NCBI GenBank assembly: GCA_026003015.1 | Contig: BPGL01000002.1 | Span: 310,001-374,000 of the forward strand | Origin: Actinomycetota bacterium | Lineage (GTDB): Bacteria; Actinomycetota; UBA4738; HRBIN12 | Reading direction: 5' to 3' | Length of the DNA: 64,000 bases | In this document: positions 40,875 through 51,937 of the stretch, in pieces | Numbering within the stretch: position 1 is the stretch's first letter | Layout of the letters: the number at the start of each line of letters is the position of its first letter | The notes under the pieces: generated by a model | Database searches by the model: none | The model's input: the letters and a program-made list of their open reading frames with translations, nothing else | Told to the model about the DNA's origin: nothing | Program-made: the position numbers and the translations under genes

Positions 40875-43237
40875 ATGCGGATCGACACGGCCAGGCTCGC
40901 CCGCGCGAGCAGCCGGCACCCCTGGCGCGTGCTCGCTGTGTGGCTGCTGGTCGTCGCGGCGATGGCGGGTGCTTCGCAGCGGTGGCTCGCAGGGGCGCTC
41001 ACGACCGACATCGACTTCACGAACGAGCCCGAGTCCCGCCGGGCGATGCGCCTGGTCGAGGAACGGGTGACCGGCGAGCAGCCCGACACCGAGTTCGCGA
41101 TCGTCCGCAGCTCGGCGCTCCGGGTCGACGACCCCGCCTTCGAGGCCTACGTCCGCCGGGTGCAGGCGGCGATCGCCGGGCTCGGCCCCTCGGTGGTCGC
41201 GGCGCCCGCCGAGGAGGGGGTCGCGGCGCCCGCCGCGAGCGGATCGGGGGGCCTCGTGTCGGTCTACGATCTGCGCGCCGCCGCCGAGCGCGCGTCCGAT
41301 CCGGCGGAGCGCGCTGCGCTGCGCGAGCGGGCCGACGCCCTGGTCTCGGCGGACGGCCGCGGGACGCTGATCGCGGTCCCGATCGTCGACACCGAGCTCG
41401 ACACCGTGGAGCGTCTGCGCGCGACGCTCGAGCGGGAGCGCGAGGAGGGGTTCGAACTCCTGCTCGCAGGCCCCGCGACCCTGAACGCCGACACGACCGA
41501 GGTCGCCGAGGAGGACCTGCGTCGAGGTGAGGCGATCGGCCTGGTCGCGGCGCTGCTCGTCCTCGTCGTGGTCTTCGGGGCGCTGCTCGCCGCGGTGCTC
41601 CCGATCTCGATCGCGTTCGCGGCGATCCCGGTCGCGTTCGGAGGGGTCGCGCTGCTCGCCCGGGCGTTCGGCCTGGAGTTCTCGATCTTCACGACGAACA
41701 TGGCCTCGATGATCGGGTTGGCCGTCGGGATCGACTACTCGCTGTTCATCGTCGCCCGCTACCGGGAGGAACGCCGAGGCGGCGCCGAGCCGCTGAGCGC
41801 GATCGAGATCGCGGGCGCGACGGCGAGCCGCGCGGTGTTCTTCAGCGGGCTCACGGTGGTGCTCGCCCTGCTGGGGATGTTCATCATGCCGACGACGATC
41901 TTCCGTTCGATGGCCACGGGGGCGATCCTCGTCGTGCTCGCCTCGGTGGCCGCGTCGCTCACGCTGCTGCCCGCGCTGCTCGGCCTGCTGCGGGACCGGA
42001 TCGACCTGCCGAGGCTCCGGCGAGCGGGGCGCCCCGGGCGCGGCCCGGACCCCGCAGGGGGCTTCTGGGACCGCTGGACCGGCGTCGTGATGCGTGCTCC
42101 CGTCGTGAGCCTGCTGGCGGCGGTCGCGGTGCTCGGCGGCCTGGGGGTCGTGTACTCGACGATCGAGAAGGGGACGACGCAGACCGCCGCGAGCCTGCCG
42201 GACGAGGTCGAGTCCAAGCGGGCGTTCCTCGTGCTCGTTCAGGACTTCGCGGCCGGCGGGCAGGCCGACCCCGTGTGGGTCTACGTCGAGGGGGACCTCG
42301 GTACGCCCGAGCTCGACCGCGCGATCGCGACGCTACGCGCGGCGATCGCCCAGGACGGGGCGTTCGCGCCGCAGGTCCAGGTGATCCCGTCCTCGCTCGG
42401 CGATCCGCGGGCCCTCGTCGTGCAGGCGATCCCGTCTGGCGACGCGTTCGGACGGGCGTCGTTCTCGGCGATCGACCGGCTCCGTACCGAGACGGTTCCG
42501 AGGGCGTTCGCCGGGACGGACGCCACCGTCCTCGTCGGGGGGATGCCGGCGATCTTCGCCGACTTCGTCCGCCAGACCGACGATTACCAGCCGGTCGTCC
42601 TCGCGTTCGTCCTCGGCCTGTCGTTCCTGCTGCTGATGACGGTCTTCCGGTCGATCGTGGTGCCGCTCAAGGCCGTCGCGATGAACCTCCTGTCGGTCGC
42701 GGCGGCCTACGGCGCGATCGTCCTCGTGTTCCAGCACGGCGTCGGGATCGAGCTGTTCGATGCGCTCGGGTTCCGATTCCAGCAGGTCGAGGCGATCGAG
42801 GCGTGGCTCCCGCTGCTGCTGTTCTCCGTGCTGTTCGGACTGTCGATGGACTACCACGTCTTCCTGCTCTCGCGGATCCGGGAGGCCTACGATCGGACCG
42901 GCGACAACGCGGCGTCGGTCGCCTACGGCCTGCGGACGACCGGCAGCATCATCACGGGCGCCGCGCTCATCATGGTTGCCGTGTTCACCGCGTTCGCCGC
43001 CGGGCGTCTCGTGCCGCTGCAGCAGATGGGGTTCGGGCTCGCGGTCGCCGTGTTCATGGACGCGACGATCGTGCGCTCGGTGCTCGTGCCGGCGAGCATG
43101 AAGCTGCTGGGTGATCGAACTGGTACCTGCCGTCGTGGCTCCGGTGGCTGCCGGCGGTGGCCGTCGAAGGACACGGGGCCGCGGATGAGGGGGCGGGCGC
43201 GCGCTCGGCCCTGGCCGGAGCGACGCGCGAGCCCTGA
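40875..43237 (+). CDS. MMPL-family transporter (one probable single-base deletion near the C-terminus)
   Basis: MASMIGLAVGIDYSLFIVARYREER, LFGLSMDYHVFLLSRIREAYDRTGDN; frame lost at about 43117 (GATCGAACTGG); restoring one G gives LLGDRNWYLPSWLRWLPAV...*; length 2363 = 3n+2. Confidence 0.88.
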
Positions 43238-43273
43238 CGAGACCGGCCGCTCCCCGGTAGGGTTCGGGCCGCC

Positions 43274-44182
43274 ATGGCATCCGATCACGACCGACTCCGC
43301 GCACGGCTCGGGCCCGTCGGGGTCTGGACGTTCGCCTTCGACGCCATGGTGTGGAGGGAGGTCGCCGAGGCCGCGCGCGCGATCGAGGCCCTCGGCTTCG
43401 CGGCGCTGTGGGTTCCCGAAGGAGGCGGCTCTCGCGACATCACGTCCCACCTCGCGCTGTTGCTCGGAGCGACCGACCGCATCGCGGTCAGCTCGGGTGT
43501 GGCGAACCTGACGTCGCGGGAGCCCGAGGTGCTGGCGCGGGCCGGGGTGACCCTCGCCGATGCGTTCGGGGAACGGGTCGTGCTGGGGATCGGCGTCGGC
43601 CACCAGTACACGACCGCGCGCCGCGGGCGCGACTGGGACCGACCCCTCGAGCGCGTCCGCGCGTACCTGGACCGGATGGATGAGGCCGACCAGATCCCGG
43701 CCCCGGCCGGGCGCCCGCCCAGGATCCTCGCCGCCCTCGGCGACGGGATGCTGCGCCTGGCGGCCGAGCGCTCCCTGGGGGCGCACACCTACTTCGTCCC
43801 CGTGGAGCACACCGCCCGTGCTCGCGAGGTCGTCGGGCCCGAGCCGGTCCTCGCGGTCGAGCAGACCGTCGTGCTCGAACGCGATCCGTCGGCCGCGCGC
43901 GCGATCGCCCGTGCCTGGATCGCCGACTACATCGAGCTTCCGAACTACGCGCGGAACTGGCGTCGGCTCGGGTACCCGGAGGACGACCTCGCCGGGGGCG
44001 GCAGCGACCGCCTCGTGGACGCGGCCGTCGCCTGGGGCGACGTGACGCGGATCGCCGAGCGCGTCCGGGCGCACCGGCAGGCAGGGGCCGATCACGTCTG
44101 CGTGCAGGTCATCACGGGGCGGGACGGGGACGCGGCGCTCCCGGCCCTCCGGGAGCTCGCCCCGGCGCTCCTGGACGACTGA
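43274..44182 (+). CDS. LLM-class F420-dependent oxidoreductase
   Basis: FGFAALWVPEG-type segment, LGIGVGHQYTTARRGRDWDRPLERVRAYLDRMDEAD, RILAALGDGMLRLAAERSLGAHTYFVPVEHT. Confidence 0.88.
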   Translation: MASDHDRLRARLGPVGVWTFAFDAMVWREVAEAARAIEALGFAALWVPEGGGSRDITSHLALLLGATDRIAVSSGVANLTSREPEVLARAGVTLADAFGERVVLGIGVGHQYTTARRGRDWDRPLERVRAYLDRMDEADQIPAPAGRPPRILAALGDGMLRLAAERSLGAHTYFVPVEHTARAREVVGPEPVLAVEQTVVLERDPSAARAIARAWIADYIELPNYARNWRRLGYPEDDLAGGGSDRLVDAAVAWGDVTRIAERVRAHRQAGADHVCVQVITGRDGDAALPALRELAPALLDD

Positions 44183-44232
44183 GCGGCTCCTGCGGCGATC
44201 CGGGCGCGGCGAGGTCTGAGACGATCGGGGGC

Positions 44233-44632
44233 GTGCTCACCGACCGGTCCCGGGCAGCTCGGACGGCGCTCGCAGCCGACCTGCTCGCCCTCGCGCTCTT
44301 CGTCGTGGTCGGGATGCGCTCGCACCGGACCGCCGCGGCGCTCGTCGTCTTCGTCCGCACCGCGGCGCCGCTCGCGCTCGCCTGGCTCGCGACCGCCGCC
44401 CTGGTCCGCACCTACCGGCCGCCGCGCCTTGCGCGGCTCGTCGTGACCTGGATCGTCGCCGTGCCGCTCGGCGTGCTTGCCCGAGCGGCGATCACCGGCG
44501 GTCCGACGGGTCAGGCCTTGGCGACCTTCATCGGCGTCGCCCTGGTGTTCACGCTGCTGTTCCTGGGCGTCGGAAGGCTCGCGCTCGCGGTGGGGGTCCG
44601 CCCTCGTGCCCGGCTGGACGCGGCCTCAGTAG
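44233..44632 (+). CDS. DUF3054-like membrane protein (3' end uncertain)
   Basis: MLTDRSRAARTALAADLLALALFVVVGMRSH...ALAWLATAALVRTYRPP; no in-frame stop before 45777, but a +1-frame TAG lies at 44630 after a G run. Confidence 0.5.
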
Positions 44633-44853
44633 CGGTCGTCGACGGGCGGCGGGAGGTCGCGCTCGTCGCGGCGTCCGACGAGGTCGCGGGTCACGCGACG
44701 GACCTGCCAGCGCAGCGCGTACCACCCCACCACCGCGAGCACCGAGACGGTGAGGAGCACCGTCAGCACCAGGAAGACGGTTGCCTTCAGCACGGCGCCG
44801 AGGACGCCGAACGCCGCGGCGAGGATCAGCAGGACGAGGATCAGCAGGCCCAT
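44626..44853 (-). CDS. Small membrane protein
   Basis: MGLLILVLLILAAAFGVLGAVLKATVFLVLTVLLTVSVLAVVGWYALRWQVRRVTRDL. Confidence 0.7.
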   Translation of the reverse strand: MGLLILVLLILAAAFGVLGAVLKATVFLVLTVLLTVSVLAVVGWYALRWQVRRVTRDLVGRRDERDLPPPVDDRY

Positions 44854-44923
44854 CGCCTCCACACTACCGACCGGGCGGGGAAGCGGCGAGTCAGGGCGTC
44901 GGACCCGCGGCATACTTGCGGCC

Positions 44924-45772
44924 GTGGCTTTCCGGTCGCCGCTGGCACCCGACGCCAACGCCGGCGCCGTCGCGATCGTCACCGGGGGCGGGACCGGGAT
45001 CGGACGCGCGACCGCGCACGAGCTCGCCCGCACCGGCGCCGCCGTGGCGATCTGCGGACGGCGGCCCGAGCCCCTCGAGACGGTGCGGACCGACCTCGAG
45101 GCCGCGGGCCGCGAGGTCCTCGCGATGCCCTGCGACGTGCGCGAGCCCGACCAGGTCGAGGCCTTCCTCGACGCCGTCGACGAACGGTTCGGCCGGGTCG
45201 ACGTCCTCGTGAACAACGCCGGCGGCCAGTTCGCCGCCCCCTTGGAGCAGATCGCGCTCAAGGGCCTGCGGGCGGTCCAGCGTCTGAACCTCGACGCGCC
45301 CTGGGAGCTCACGCGGCAGGTCGCCCTGCGCTGGATGATCCCGGCGCGACGGGGGTTCGTCTGCTTCCTCGGGTTCAGCCCGCGGCGCGGGGTCCCCTCG
45401 ATGATCCACAGCTCGACGGCCCGGGCGGCCCTGGAGAACCTCGCGGCCGGGATCGCCCTCGAGTGGTCGCGCTACGGCATCCGCGCGGTCTGCGTGGCCT
45501 GCGGCCTGATCCGCACCGAGGGGCTGCTCGACTACGGCGGCGAGGAGCTCGTCGAGACGTGGGCGCGCTCGGTCCCCCTGCGCCGACCGGGCCTGCCGGA
45601 GGAGGTCGCCTCGACGATCGCCTTCCTCGCCTCGCCGGGCGCGTCCTACATCACCGGCACGACGATCGTCGTGGACGGCGGCGCCGACGCCTGGGGCCTG
45701 GGGGTCGAGCCGCCGGTCGTCGAGCCGTCCGCGTCCGGCCTTCCGCCCGTCGGGCCCGGAGGGTTAGAGTGA
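44924..45772 (+). CDS. SDR-family oxidoreductase
   Basis: AIVTGGGTGIGRATAHELARTGAAVAICGRR, VDVLVNNAGGQF, ALEWSRYGIRAVCVACGLI, YITGTTIVVDGG. Confidence 0.9.
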   Translation: MAFRSPLAPDANAGAVAIVTGGGTGIGRATAHELARTGAAVAICGRRPEPLETVRTDLEAAGREVLAMPCDVREPDQVEAFLDAVDERFGRVDVLVNNAGGQFAAPLEQIALKGLRAVQRLNLDAPWELTRQVALRWMIPARRGFVCFLGFSPRRGVPSMIHSSTARAALENLAAGIALEWSRYGIRAVCVACGLIRTEGLLDYGGEELVETWARSVPLRRPGLPEEVASTIAFLASPGASYITGTTIVVDGGADAWGLGVEPPVVEPSASGLPPVGPGGLE

Positions 45773-45800
45773 GGTAGTGCCCGCGGGAAGGAGAGCGGCC

Positions 45801-46084
45801 ATGTACGGGACCGTCGCGCGCACCAGGGTTCGTCCCGAGAACCGGGGACGCCCTGCGTACGGTGTTGGCCGCGCAGGCCTACGATCAGGTAGAGGGGTTC
45901 CGGCACTCCTACGTGCTCTGGGAGGACGGGACGGACGTGATGTGGCTCGTCGCGGTCTTCGCCGATCGCGAGAGCTACGAGCGCAACGCCAGCGATCCGG
46001 CCCAGCACGCGCGCTACCTCGAGTACCGGGCTCTGATGGAGGAAGAGCCGGGCGTGGCACGACGGGCCGATCGAATCCCTATGA
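45801..46084 (+). pseudogene. Small ABM-like (antibiotic-biosynthesis-monooxygenase-like) protein with two apparent +1 insertions
   Basis: MYGTVARTRVRPENR|DALRTVLAAQAYDQVEGFRHSYVLWEDGTDVMWLVAVFADRESYERNASDPAQHARYLEYRALMEEEP|AWHDGPIESL*; removing two bases gives 94 codons. Confidence 0.6.
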
Positions 46085-46161
46085 GCGGTCCGGCGGCGCC
46101 CGGCGGGTGACGGCGGACCGATAGGCTGACCGGACACGAGGCACGGATCGAGGGAGGGACG

Positions 46162-47619
46162 ATGGCCGACGCCCTGCAGAACTACATCGACGGCAAGTGG
46201 GTCGATGCGCAGGACGGCGAGCGCTTCGACGTCTACAACCCGGCCACCGGGGAGGTCATCGCGACGGCGCCCCACTCGAAGGAGGCCGACGTCGCAGCGG
46301 CGGTCGCCGCCGCACGAAGGACGTTCGACGAGGGCACGTGGTGGCCGAGCACCCCCGCCCGCGAGCGCGGGCCGGATCCTCCTTCGGGCGGGCCGAGATC
46401 GTGCGGCGGGAGCACGAGCGCCTGGCGCGGCTCGAGTCGCTCGACAGCGGCAAGCCGATCGGCGAGGCCCGAGACGACATCGCCGAGGTCGCCTTCATGT
46501 TCGAGTACTACGGCGGTTGGGGCGACGAAGATCGCGGGCGAGTCCCAGCACCTGGACCGCGAGGCGATGTTCATGGTGTGGAAGGAGCCGGTGGGCGTCG
46601 CGGGCCGGCATCACGCCGTGGAACTACCCGATGATGATGGCGGTGCAGAAGGTGGCCCCCGCGATCGCTGCAGGATGCACCTTCATCCTGAAGCCACCGG
46701 AGCAGACGCCGCTCACCTGCCTGGAGCTCCCGAAGATCCTGGAGGAGGCCGGGCTGCCCACCGGCGTCCTCCACGTGGTCACGGGGTTCGGCGAGACGGA
46801 GCGGGCGCGCCGCTGTGCTCGCACCCCGGGGTGGACAAGATCGCCTTCACCGGGTCGAAGGAGGTCGGCAAGATCATCATGCGGACCGGCGCCGACACCC
46901 TGAAGCGCGTCACGCTCGAGCTCGGTGGCAAGTCGCCGAACATCGTGTTCTCCGACGCGGACTTCGAGGCCGCCGTCGAGGGTTCGTGCAACGGCGTCTT
47001 CTGGAACCAGGGCGAGATCTGCTCGGCGGGGACGCGGGTGTTCGTCGAGCGCCGCATCTACGACGAGGCCCTCGAAGCGTTCGTGGAGCGTGCTTCGTCG
47101 GTTCGCCTCGGCGATCCGGCCTCGGAGGACACGACGATGGGCCCGCTCGTGTCCAAGGAACAGCAGGATCGGGTCCGCCGGTACATCGAGATCGGCGAGC
47201 GGGAGGCGCGGCTCGCGGGCCAGGGGAAGACGCCGGAGGACCCGAGGCTCGCGGGCGGCTACTTCGTGCCGCCGACGATCTTCGCCGACGTGGACAACAC
47301 CGCCACGATCGCGCGCGAGGAGATCTTCGGGCCGGTGATGTCGGTGATCCCGTTCGAGACGCCCGACGACGTGCTCGCGATGTCCAACGACACGGAGTAC
47401 GGGCTGGCGGCGGCGATCTGGACGCGGGACGTGAAGAAGGCGATGCGGGCCGCCCAGGCGTTGCGCGCTGGGATCGTGTGGATCAACGACACGCAGCCGG
47501 CCCCGACCGAGATGCCCTGGGGTGGCTACAAGCAGTCGGGGGTCGGCCGGGAGCTCGGTCGCGCGGGCCTCGAGGACTACCTCGAGGAGAAGGCCGTCTA
47601 CCTCAACCTCGGCGACTGA
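46162..47619 (+). pseudogene. Aldehyde dehydrogenase (betaine-aldehyde-dehydrogenase-like) with several frameshifts between about 46370 and 46830
   Basis: [33 protein letters not shown]; fragments [37 protein letters not shown] and [15 protein letters not shown]; then in frame [47 protein letters not shown]. Confidence 0.88.
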
Positions 47620-48825
47620 CGGTCCCGCGGCCCTCCCCGGTGCGCGCGGGGGTGGCGAGCAGGCCGGCGGCGACGATGCCGACGGTCGAGGCGACGATCA
47701 CGGCCATGGCGGTTCGCAGGTCGAAGGACTCGGCGAGCCAGCCGAAGATCGGCGGGCTCCAGACGAAGCCCGAGTAGCCGAGGGTCGTCACGGCCGCGAT
47801 GGCGTTCGCCTGATCTCGGGGGGCGGTCGTCCCGATGAGCCCGAAGCCGGCGGGCGCCGCGGCCGAGATCGCGAAGGCCCATCAGCAGGAACGCCATGCC
47901 GACGACGAGGGCGCTCGAGGTCGCGGTCGCGGCCGTGCCCGCGAGCGCCGCGCCGACCCCCGCCGCGAGGATCGTCGCCCGCGGCCCGAAGCCGAACAGC
48001 ACCCGACCGGCGAACAGCCGTCCCAGGCACAGCGACGCGGAGAACGCCCCGAAGGCCAGAGCCGCCCCGCCGGCGCTGGCGCCGAGCTCGTCCTGGAGGT
48101 ACAGCCCGGACCAGGTGTCCATCGAGCCCTCGACGAGGAAGGCGAACAGCACGACGATCCCGGCGACCCACAGGCCCGGGTAGCGGCGGAACGCCGACAG
48201 CGAGATCCGGGCGGCCTCCTGTGCCTCGGCGCCGGGCTCGGGGCTGCCCCGGCGCGCGTTCCAGGCGGCGGTCGCGACCAGGGCCAGGGCCGCGAAGAGG
48301 AACCCCGACTGGAAGCCCAGCCCGAGCGCGGCGACGACGGCGCCGGCGAGGGCGCCCGAGACCCCCGCCGGCCGCGTAGCTCGCGTGCAGCCACTGGAGC
48401 ACCGGTCGACCGGTCGCCGACTCGAGGCGCTGCGCGTCGACGTTCAAGAAGACGTCGATCAGCCCGTTGCCCGCTCCGACGACGACGAAGGCGAGCCACA
48501 GGCCGCCCGCCGGGGCCATCGCCATCCCGACCGAGCCCGCCGCGAGGGTCGCGAGGGAGGCCGGGACCACCGCGCCGAGCCGCAGGCGCGCCAGGCGCGG
48601 CGTGGCGGTCACCATCGTGACCACGGCGGTCATCGACAGGAGGGCGAGCAGCGCTCCGTTCTGTCCGTACGACAGGTTCCGCTCCGCGTTGAGGTCGGCG
48701 ATGACGATCACCCAGACCCCCCAGAACTGGCCGAAGGCCCAGTAGCCGGCCAGCAGCGCCCGGGTCCGCCTCGCCGCGTCGGGCTCGGGCCGTGCGGGCG
48801 CTCGCGCGTTGGCGGCGGGGTCCAT
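47603..48825 (-). pseudogene. MFS transporter with two apparent single-base insertions
   Basis: LLAGYWAFGQFWGVWVIVIADLNAERNLSYGQNGALLALLSMTAVVTMVTATPRLARLRLG, LQWLHASYAAGG|, WSGLYLQDELGASAGGAALAFGAFSASLCLGRLFAG, GMAFLLMG|FAISAAAPAGFGLIG; length 1223 = 3n+2. Confidence 0.8.
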
Positions 48826-48915
48826 GGCCGTCCATCTTGCCATGCGCCGCCGCGGATCCGGGAACCCGGCGCGCCTTGACCGGCTCGCGGCCGAGCGCGG
48901 TAGACTCCGGTCCCG

Positions 48916-50034
48916 ATGGCCGGTGGAGAGGTCCAGCTCGTCGATCTCGTGAAGCGTTTCGGCGACTTCACCGCGGTCGATGGGATCAACCTGCGGGTGC
49001 CTCCGGGCGAGTTCTTCTCCCTGCTCGGCCCCTCCGGATGCGGGAAGACGACGACGCTGCGGATGATCGCCGGCTTCGAGCGGCCGACCGAGGGGCAGAT
49101 CCTCCTCGACGGCGTCGATATGGCCGGGACCCCTCCCCACAAGCGGAACGTCAACACCGTCTTCCAGAACTACGCCTTGTTCCCGCACCTGACGGTTGAG
49201 AAGAACGTGGCCTTCGGGCTCAAGTACCAGCACCTCTCGAAGGCCGAGCAGGCCCGCCGGGTCGGGCGAGCCCTCGAGCTCGTGCGCCTGACGGGTTTCG
49301 AGAAGCGGCGTCCGAACCAGCTGTCCGGCGGTCAGCAGCAGCGGGTCGCGCTGGCCCGAGCGTTGATCCTCAACCCGGCCGTGCTGCTGCTCGACGAGCC
49401 GCTCGGAGCGCTCGACGCGAAGCTGCGCAAGGCCCTGCAGATCGAGCTCAAGACGATCCAGGAGGAGGTTGGGATCACCTTCATCTACGTGACCCACGAC
49501 CAGGAAGAGGCCCTGACGATGTCCGACCGGATCGCGGTGATGTCGAACGGCCGCGTCGAGCAGGTCGGCCCGCCGAAGGAGGTCTACGAGGAGCCCGCGA
49601 CCGCCTACGTCGCCGACTTCCTCGGCGTGTCGAACCTGATGAACGCGACGGCCGAGGGTCCGGCGCCGGGGGGGTGCCGCGTCCGCCACGGCGACTTCGA
49701 GCTCGTCGCCGGCCAGGGTGAGGAGGACGCGCGCGGCCCCGTGAAGCTCTGCATCCGCCCCGAGCGGGTGGAGCTCGAGCCGGGCGACGCGACCGGGCCC
49801 AACCGGATCCCCGGGATGGTCGAGCGGGTCGTCTACGTGGGGTCGGTCCTGCACGTGCTCGTGAACCTCGCTCCCGGCGACAAGATCCAGGTCTGGATCC
49901 AGAACGAGGGGCAGGGGGCGACCTGGGCGCAGGGGAGCCCGGTCAAGGTGCACTTCCCCGTGGCGTCGCTGCGGGTGCTTCCCGAGGGGGAGATCTCCGA
50001 GGAGGGGTTCGCCGCCGCCGCGGCCGCCCGCTGA
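48916..50034 (+). CDS. potA: Spermidine/putrescine-type ABC transporter ATP-binding protein
   Basis: LLGPSGCGKTTTLRMIAGFERPTEG, NQLSGGQQQRVALARAL, LLDEPLGALDAKLRK, C-terminal TOBE-like region. Confidence 0.9.
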   Translation: MAGGEVQLVDLVKRFGDFTAVDGINLRVPPGEFFSLLGPSGCGKTTTLRMIAGFERPTEGQILLDGVDMAGTPPHKRNVNTVFQNYALFPHLTVEKNVAFGLKYQHLSKAEQARRVGRALELVRLTGFEKRRPNQLSGGQQQRVALARALILNPAVLLLDEPLGALDAKLRKALQIELKTIQEEVGITFIYVTHDQEEALTMSDRIAVMSNGRVEQVGPPKEVYEEPATAYVADFLGVSNLMNATAEGPAPGGCRVRHGDFELVAGQGEEDARGPVKLCIRPERVELEPGDATGPNRIPGMVERVVYVGSVLHVLVNLAPGDKIQVWIQNEGQGATWAQGSPVKVHFPVASLRVLPEGEISEEGFAAAAAAR

Positions 50035-50048
50035 GGGGCGTCGAGGCG

Positions 50049-50990
50049 TCAGATCTCGAGGCGCGCGAAGTCCTCCACCGCCGAGCGCGTCTCACCCTCG
50101 TGGCGACGGATCGCCACGCGCTGGACGAGCACCGCGAGGGTGATCGCCAGCAGCGAGCCGACCATCATCAGCGTCGCGATCGCGTTCAGGCCCGGGTTCC
50201 CGGCGTTGCGGGCCGCCGAGTAGATCTTGATCGGGATCGTCGTGCAGTTCTCGATGCACAGGAACGCGCTGATCACGAAGTCGTCGATGGAGATCGCGAA
50301 GGCGATGAAGGCGCCGGCGAACACCGCCGGGAGCAACAGCGGGAGCAGCACCCTGCGGATGGCCTCGGCCGAGGACGCGCCCAGGTCCATCGCCGCCTCC
50401 TCGTACTCCTTGCCGATCGCGAACAGCCGTCCCCGGGTCACGATCACGACGTAGGACAGCGTGAACGTGATGTGCCCGACGATCATCGCGGGCAGGCCGA
50501 GCGGGATGAACTCGTAGAGGTTGACGAAGATCAGGAACAACGACACGCCCATCACGATCTCGGGGGTGACGAGGGGGAACAGCATCAGGAAGTTCGCCGC
50601 GCCCGAGCCTCGACCGCGCCATCGCGCGAGGCCGAGCGCGAGCCCGACGCCGAGCAGCGTGGCGACCGGGACCGTCACGGCGGCGATCTTCAGGCTGTTC
50701 TCCAGCGAGAACCACAGCGATGGGTCGTACTCCCGGGAGCCGGGCACGAAGATGCCCTGGTACCACTGGAGGGAGAAGCCCTGGAACGTGCTCCGGGACC
50801 GCCCGTCGTTGAACGAGAACTGCACCGCGATCAAGACGGGGACGATCGTCCAGGCGATGTACAGCCAGGTCCACACGACGAGGAAGCGGGGCCGCCCCCA
50901 AGGGTTCGTGAACCATCGGCGCCACCAGGCGCTGCGCGGCACCGGCGCGGTACGGGCGATCGGCGGTGCGGCCTCGGTGATCGCGCTCAC
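50049..50990 (-). CDS. potC: PotC-type ABC transporter permease
   Basis: EEAAMDLGASSAEAIRRVLLPLLLPAVFAGAFIAFAISIDDFVISAFL. Confidence 0.87.
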   Translation of the reverse strand: MSAITEAAPPIARTAPVPRSAWWRRWFTNPWGRPRFLVVWTWLYIAWTIVPVLIAVQFSFNDGRSRSTFQGFSLQWYQGIFVPGSREYDPSLWFSLENSLKIAAVTVPVATLLGVGLALGLARWRGRGSGAANFLMLFPLVTPEIVMGVSLFLIFVNLYEFIPLGLPAMIVGHITFTLSYVVIVTRGRLFAIGKEYEEAAMDLGASSAEAIRRVLLPLLLPAVFAGAFIAFAISIDDFVISAFLCIENCTTIPIKIYSAARNAGNPGLNAIATLMMVGSLLAITLAVLVQRVAIRRHEGETRSAVEDFARLEI

Positions 50991-51922
50991 GCCCGCGCCT
51001 CCTTGGCCGCTCGAGCGACGCTCACGAGGTAGTAGATCATGAGGACGCCGACGAACACCGAAAGCAGGAACGTGAGCGAGGCGCCGCTCGGGGCCTGCCC
51101 GGCCTGGTGGATGCGCGACTCGATCGCGTTGCCGATCATCGTGACGCTCGGCGAGCCCGACATCAGCGTGGGCGTGTAGTAGTCGCCGAACATCGGCAGC
51201 GTGATGATGACCGAGCCGGCGAGGATGCCCTGCTTGGACAGCGGCAGCGTCACGCGCCAGAACGTGCTCCGAGGGCTCGCGCCCATGTCACGTGCGGCCT
51301 CCAGCTGGGATCGGTCGATCCGGTCGAGCGCGGCGTACAGCGGGAGCACGAAGAACGGGATGTAGCCGTAGACGAGCCCGAGGATCACCGTGATCGGCGC
51401 GGCTCGGCCGGCGAACCAGTTGATCGGCTCCTCCACGCCCGGCAGGAGCATGAACAGCCGGCTCACGATCCCCGGGGAGCCGGGGTCGTTCGTGAGCAGG
51501 TTCACCCAGGCGAGCATCCGCATCAGGTAGCTCATCCAAAACGGGGCGATCATCAGGGTGAGCAGGAGGACCTTCCAGCGCCCCGCGTGGCGCGCGATGT
51601 AGTAGGCGACCGGGTAGCCGATCAGGACGCACAGCGACACGGACGTCACGACGTAGACGATCGTGCGGAGGAACTGGCCTCGAAGGGGGGTCGGCGCCGT
51701 GAGCTCGCGCAGGACCTGCACCATCCATCCGCGGTCCCACTCCAGCGGGTTCCACGCCGGCAGCGGGCCCGCGAAGATCGGGTCGAGCCGCCCGAACGCC
51801 GTGGCGACGATCGCGTAGAAGGGCGTGAGGAACAGCAGCACGAGCCACGCGAGCCCGGGGGCCGCGAAGGCAGGCCAGTACCAGCGCTTCTGGCCGACGA
51901 TGTCGCCGGTCGGTGTGGGCAT
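50987..51922 (-). CDS. potB: PotB-type ABC transporter permease
   Basis: LIGYPVAYYIARHAGRWK, EAARDMGASPRSTFWRVTLPLSKQGILAGSVI. Confidence 0.87.
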   Translation of the reverse strand: MPTPTGDIVGQKRWYWPAFAAPGLAWLVLLFLTPFYAIVATAFGRLDPIFAGPLPAWNPLEWDRGWMVQVLRELTAPTPLRGQFLRTIVYVVTSVSLCVLIGYPVAYYIARHAGRWKVLLLTLMIAPFWMSYLMRMLAWVNLLTNDPGSPGIVSRLFMLLPGVEEPINWFAGRAAPITVILGLVYGYIPFFVLPLYAALDRIDRSQLEAARDMGASPRSTFWRVTLPLSKQGILAGSVIITLPMFGDYYTPTLMSGSPSVTMIGNAIESRIHQAGQAPSGASLTFLLSVFVGVLMIYYLVSVARAAKEARA

Positions 51923-51937
51923 GGACCTCGTCCGAGC

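Noticed and set aside
47788-49953. 721-aa minus-strand ORF
   Set aside because: Mostly antisense to potA and only partly the MFS frame; GC-rich genomes produce long stopless antisense frames.
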